From Acidimicrobiia bacterium (GTDB lineage Bacteria; Actinomycetota; Acidimicrobiia; IMCC26256; PALSA-555): a DNA stretch of 5,869 bases. The notes under the pieces are model-generated. The model was not told where the DNA came from, did no database searches, and worked only from the letters and a program-made list of their open reading frames with translations. Positions 4,285 through 5,869 of the stretch are shown here, piece by piece (the stretch's first letter is position 1; the number at the start of each line of letters is the position of its first letter). The position numbers were made by a program, and so were the translations under genes. Location: positions 1-5,869 of the forward strand of contig JALHSW010000192.1 of assembly GCA_022865365.1 (NCBI GenBank), read 5' to 3'.

Positions 4285-5505
4285 ATGGGCATGATCGAAC
4301 ATACGTTCGAGTCGGAATCGGACTCGACATTCGAGTTGGAGCGGGCCGTCGAGGCGGTCCGGCACGCCGTGCGGGCGCTGGAGCCCGCGCGCCTGGCCGG
4401 GGCCGACGCGGCTCGGCTCACGGCGGTGGCCGCGGAGGGCGAACGACTGCTCGGCGCCGCCAAGGCCCTGCTCGCCCGGCGCACCGACGAGACCAGGGCC
4501 TGGCGCGGCGGACGGGCCGCCTCGGTCGAGCAGTGGCTCGCCGAGACCTCGGGCTGTTCCGAGGGCGCGGCCCGGGAGGCGTTGGTGACCGCCGAGCGGG
4601 TCGAGACGCTGCCCGAGACCCGTGACCGGCTGCTCGACGGTCGGCTCTCCATCGGGCAGGCCGCACTCGTGTCGGCTGGCGCCGCGGTGGACCCGGGGGC
4701 GGAGGCGCACCTCCTGCGGACCGCGACCCGGTCGGGGATGCGGGGCCTGCGTCAGGAGAAGGAACGGGTCGTCGCCGCGGCCACCGACGAGGAGGCCGCG
4801 GCGCGGCGGGCACGCCGGGAGCGGCACCTGCGCACCTGGACAAACGGTCCTGCGACCCACGGCACGTTCTCCGGGCCGACCGAGCAGGTCGCGGATCTCC
4901 TCGACGCGCTCGAGCCGCTGACCCGCGCTCGCTTCGACGAGGCCCGACGCGCCGGTCACAAGGAGCCGCTCGAGGCCTACCGGTTCGACGCATTGTGCAC
5001 GCTTGTCCGCCAGCCCGGCGCCGGCGTCGCCACGGCAAGACGGACCAAGCACATCGCCCGGGTCCGGGTCGATCTCACGGCGTTGGTCCGGGGGCGGACC
5101 GAGCCGGGCGAGGTGTGCGAGATCCCCGGCGTCGGCCCGGTCCCGGTCGCCCACGCCCGCGAGGTGCTGAGCCACGGGCTCCTGCAGCTGGTGATCACCG
5201 ATGGGGTCGACGTCCGGACGGTGGTGAGCACCACCCGCCACGTGCCCCCACCGCTGAAGATCGCGATCGCCGAGCGCGACCGCACCTGCAAGGTGCGCGG
5301 CTGCGACTGCGACCGGATGCTGCACCGCCACCACACCGAGGATTTCGTCCGCAGCCAGCGCACCGTCTACGCCGAGCTCGGCAACCTGTGCACGCGTCAC
5401 CACCACCTCGTGCACGACGAGGGCTACCGGATCATCGACCACCACGACGGCACGTGGGATCTCGCCGCCCCCGACCGCGCACCGCCCGACACGGCGGCGG
5501 CCTGA
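4285..5505 (+). CDS. DUF222-HNH endonuclease (13E12-repeat type)
   Basis: The 406-residue protein has the DUF222 plus HNH layout that is abundant in actinobacteria. DUF222 covers about residues 15-300: ELERAVEAVRHAVRALEP, AAEGERLLGAAKALLARR, WLAETSGCSEGAAREAL, LPETRDRLLDGRLSIGQAALVS, and TFSGPTEQVADLLDALEPL. The HNH nuclease is at 328-380: DRTCKVRGC (C335, C340), HRHHTEDF (347-354), GNLCTRHHHLVH (366-377), with candidate H349/H350-N367-H377 and zinc ligands C335, C340, C369. The motif is complete, so DNA cleavage is plausible; the cellular target is not known. ATG 4285 is chosen; ATG 4291 is also in frame. The frame is open upstream to 3976, but this overlaps the DUF4160 gene. A perfect LexA box lies in codons 4-9, and mycobacterial relatives belong to the LexA regulon, so SOS induction is expected. 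Confidence 0.93.
   Translation: MGMIEHTFESESDSTFELERAVEAVRHAVRALEPARLAGADAARLTAVAAEGERLLGAAKALLARRTDETRAWRGGRAASVEQWLAETSGCSEGAAREALVTAERVETLPETRDRLLDGRLSIGQAALVSAGAAVDPGAEAHLLRTATRSGMRGLRQEKERVVAAATDEEAAARRARRERHLRTWTNGPATHGTFSGPTEQVADLLDALEPLTRARFDEARRAGHKEPLEAYRFDALCTLVRQPGAGVATARRTKHIARVRVDLTALVRGRTEPGEVCEIPGVGPVPVAHAREVLSHGLLQLVITDGVDVRTVVSTTRHVPPPLKIAIAERDRTCKVRGCDCDRMLHRHHTEDFVRSQRTVYAELGNLCTRHHHLVHDEGYRIIDHHDGTWDLAAPDRAPPDTAAA
4295..4310. promoter_or_regulatory. LexA (SOS) box inside the start of the HNH gene
   Basis: TCGAACATACGTTCGA is a perfect match to the actinobacterial/mycobacterial SOS consensus TCGAAC-N4-GTTCGA. It begins 10 bases after the A of the ATG at 4285. If transcription begins near that ATG, bound LexA would block the polymerase just downstream of the start point. 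Cleavage of LexA after DNA damage would then induce the gene. Confidence 0.85.
4306..4340 (+). repeat. Short direct and inverted repeats beside the LexA box
   Basis: An 11-base direct repeat (TTCGAGT-y-GGA at 4306-4316 and 4330-4340) encodes the repeated TFES/TFEL. The stretch also holds two perfect dyads: TCGAGTC-N7-GACTCGA (4307-4327) and ACTCGA-cat-TCGAGT (4322-4336). All are built from TCGA-containing half-sites like those of the LexA box. Confidence 0.55.
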
Positions 5506-5593
5506 CGCCCGGCGGATGTGCGGAAAGGGGGGTCGTCCCGGAACCTATGGAGATGCGCGGGCCGGAGAGGCGTCGGGTGTCTGGAACCTCCTC

Positions 5594-5622
5594 TTCATGG
5601 CGGTTGGCGCGAGACGTAGGAT
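5594..5622 (+). promoter_or_regulatory. Candidate promoter of the second ABM-like gene
   Basis: TAGGAT (5617-5622) fits the TANNNT -10. A weak -35, TTCATG (5594-5599), sits 17 bases upstream. Transcription would start near 5629, leaving a leader of about 28 bases that contains the ribosome site. Confidence 0.45.
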
Positions 5623-5646
5623 CCCGCTGTCAATCTCAGGTGATCA

Positions 5647-5651
5647 AGGAG
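5647..5651 (+). promoter_or_regulatory. Ribosome binding site of the second ABM-like gene
   Basis: AGGAG lies 5 bases before the ATG at 5657. It selects this ATG over the out-of-frame ATG at 5661. Confidence 0.75.
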
Positions 5652-5656
5652 CTCCG

Positions 5657-5869
5657 ATGTATGCAGCTGTCGTGAAAGCGAACGTCCCGGGCGGGGTCAA
5701 CGACGCACGGCTCAAGGACCTGAAGGAGCGGACCGCGCCGATGGTGAGCTCCGCGCCGGGGTTCGTCGCCGCCTACTGGCTCGATGTCGTGGACGACAAG
5801 GGCCTGGCGCTCGTCGTGTTCGAGGACGAGGCCTCCGCCAAGGCCGCCGCACCACCGGCCGGGAGCGAC
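5657..5869 (+). CDS. Second small ABM-like protein (3' end cut off by window edge)
   Basis: 71 codons are visible: first strand MYAAVVKANVPGGV, helix DARLKDLKERTAPMVSSA, then PGFVAAYWLDVVDDKGLALVVFEDEASAKAA. The helix, PGFV turn, long hairpin and acidic-residue-led helix are the order seen in ABM-like dimeric alpha+beta barrel proteins, which usually run to 90-110 residues, so roughly 20-40 residues lie beyond the window. No reaction can be assigned. The PGFV turn and the loop with paired Asp (VVDDKG here, LDDGT in the gene at 3241) are shared with the first ABM-like protein, but overall identity is low, so a recent duplication is not indicated. It follows the HNH gene by 151 bases and has its own promoter and ribosome site, so it is probably a separate unit. 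Confidence 0.8.
   Translation, partial: MYAAVVKANVPGGVNDARLKDLKERTAPMVSSAPGFVAAYWLDVVDDKGLALVVFEDEASAKAAAPPAGSD

Larger units (their letters stand above)
5506..5656. other. Intergenic region before the second ABM-like gene
   Basis: The 151 bases after the HNH stop codon contain no convincing ORF and no hairpin with a T-run. GGAACCT occurs twice (from 5540 and from 5583). The downstream part carries the promoter and ribosome site of the next gene. Confidence 0.5.

Noticed and set aside
4180..5445. Long minus-strand frame antisense to the HNH gene
   Set aside because: Only its last 87 codons (DUF4160) resemble a protein family. The rest mirrors the HNH gene's codons.

Overview
The window is GC-rich chromosomal DNA from an actinobacterium. 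The evidence is strong G/C third-position bias, a DUF222/HNH endonuclease gene of the mycobacterial 13E12-repeat type, a perfect actinobacterial LexA box (TCGAAC-N4-GTTCGA), and a NarL-type two-component system whose kinase carries the actinobacterial 'putative sensor' membrane domain. The lineage below phylum cannot be fixed from the sequence; an acidimicrobial or similar environmental actinobacterium is a guess. No rRNA, tRNA, CRISPR array, transposase or integrase was seen, and no gene-free stretch exceeds about 150 bases.

Layout. (1) 1-2394, minus strand: a two-component system read right to left, with a membrane histidine kinase (2394-1030), a small SnoaL-like protein (965-549), and a NarL/LuxR response regulator (531 to beyond base 1, its helix-turn-helix cut by the window edge). 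The SnoaL-like gene splits the usual kinase-regulator pair. (2) 2395-2526: a divergent promoter region with a perfect 18-bp dyad, GGTAGGG-GTAG-CCCTACC, placed to serve both directions. (3) 2527-3537, plus strand: a class I SAM methyltransferase resembling the METTL7/TMT1 type, then a small antibiotic-monooxygenase-fold (ABM-like) gene with its own promoter and a palindromic 5' leader. A 34-bp stretch from the 3' end of the methyltransferase gene is repeated 465 bp further on, after the ABM gene and in the same frame. (4) 3632-4179, minus strand: a DUF4160-DUF2442 gene pair, toxin-antitoxin-like in size and layout but functionally unresolved. (5) 4285-5505, plus strand: the DUF222/HNH endonuclease with a LexA box inside its first ten codons. 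(6) 5657 to the end: a second ABM-like gene, cut by the window edge.

How the parts may work together. The kinase and regulator are probably a cognate pair sensing a membrane or envelope cue, and the dyad is the best candidate for their operator. The SnoaL-like, methyltransferase and ABM-like proteins are all small-molecule-enzyme folds, which hints at detoxification or tailoring chemistry, but no substrate can be read from the sequence. The HNH gene is most simply explained as a DNA-damage (SOS) inducible gene. Nothing here is a complete, clearly new system. The most notable signals are the intragenic SOS box, the in-frame duplicated gene tail, the interrupted two-component pair and the shared palindromic operator.
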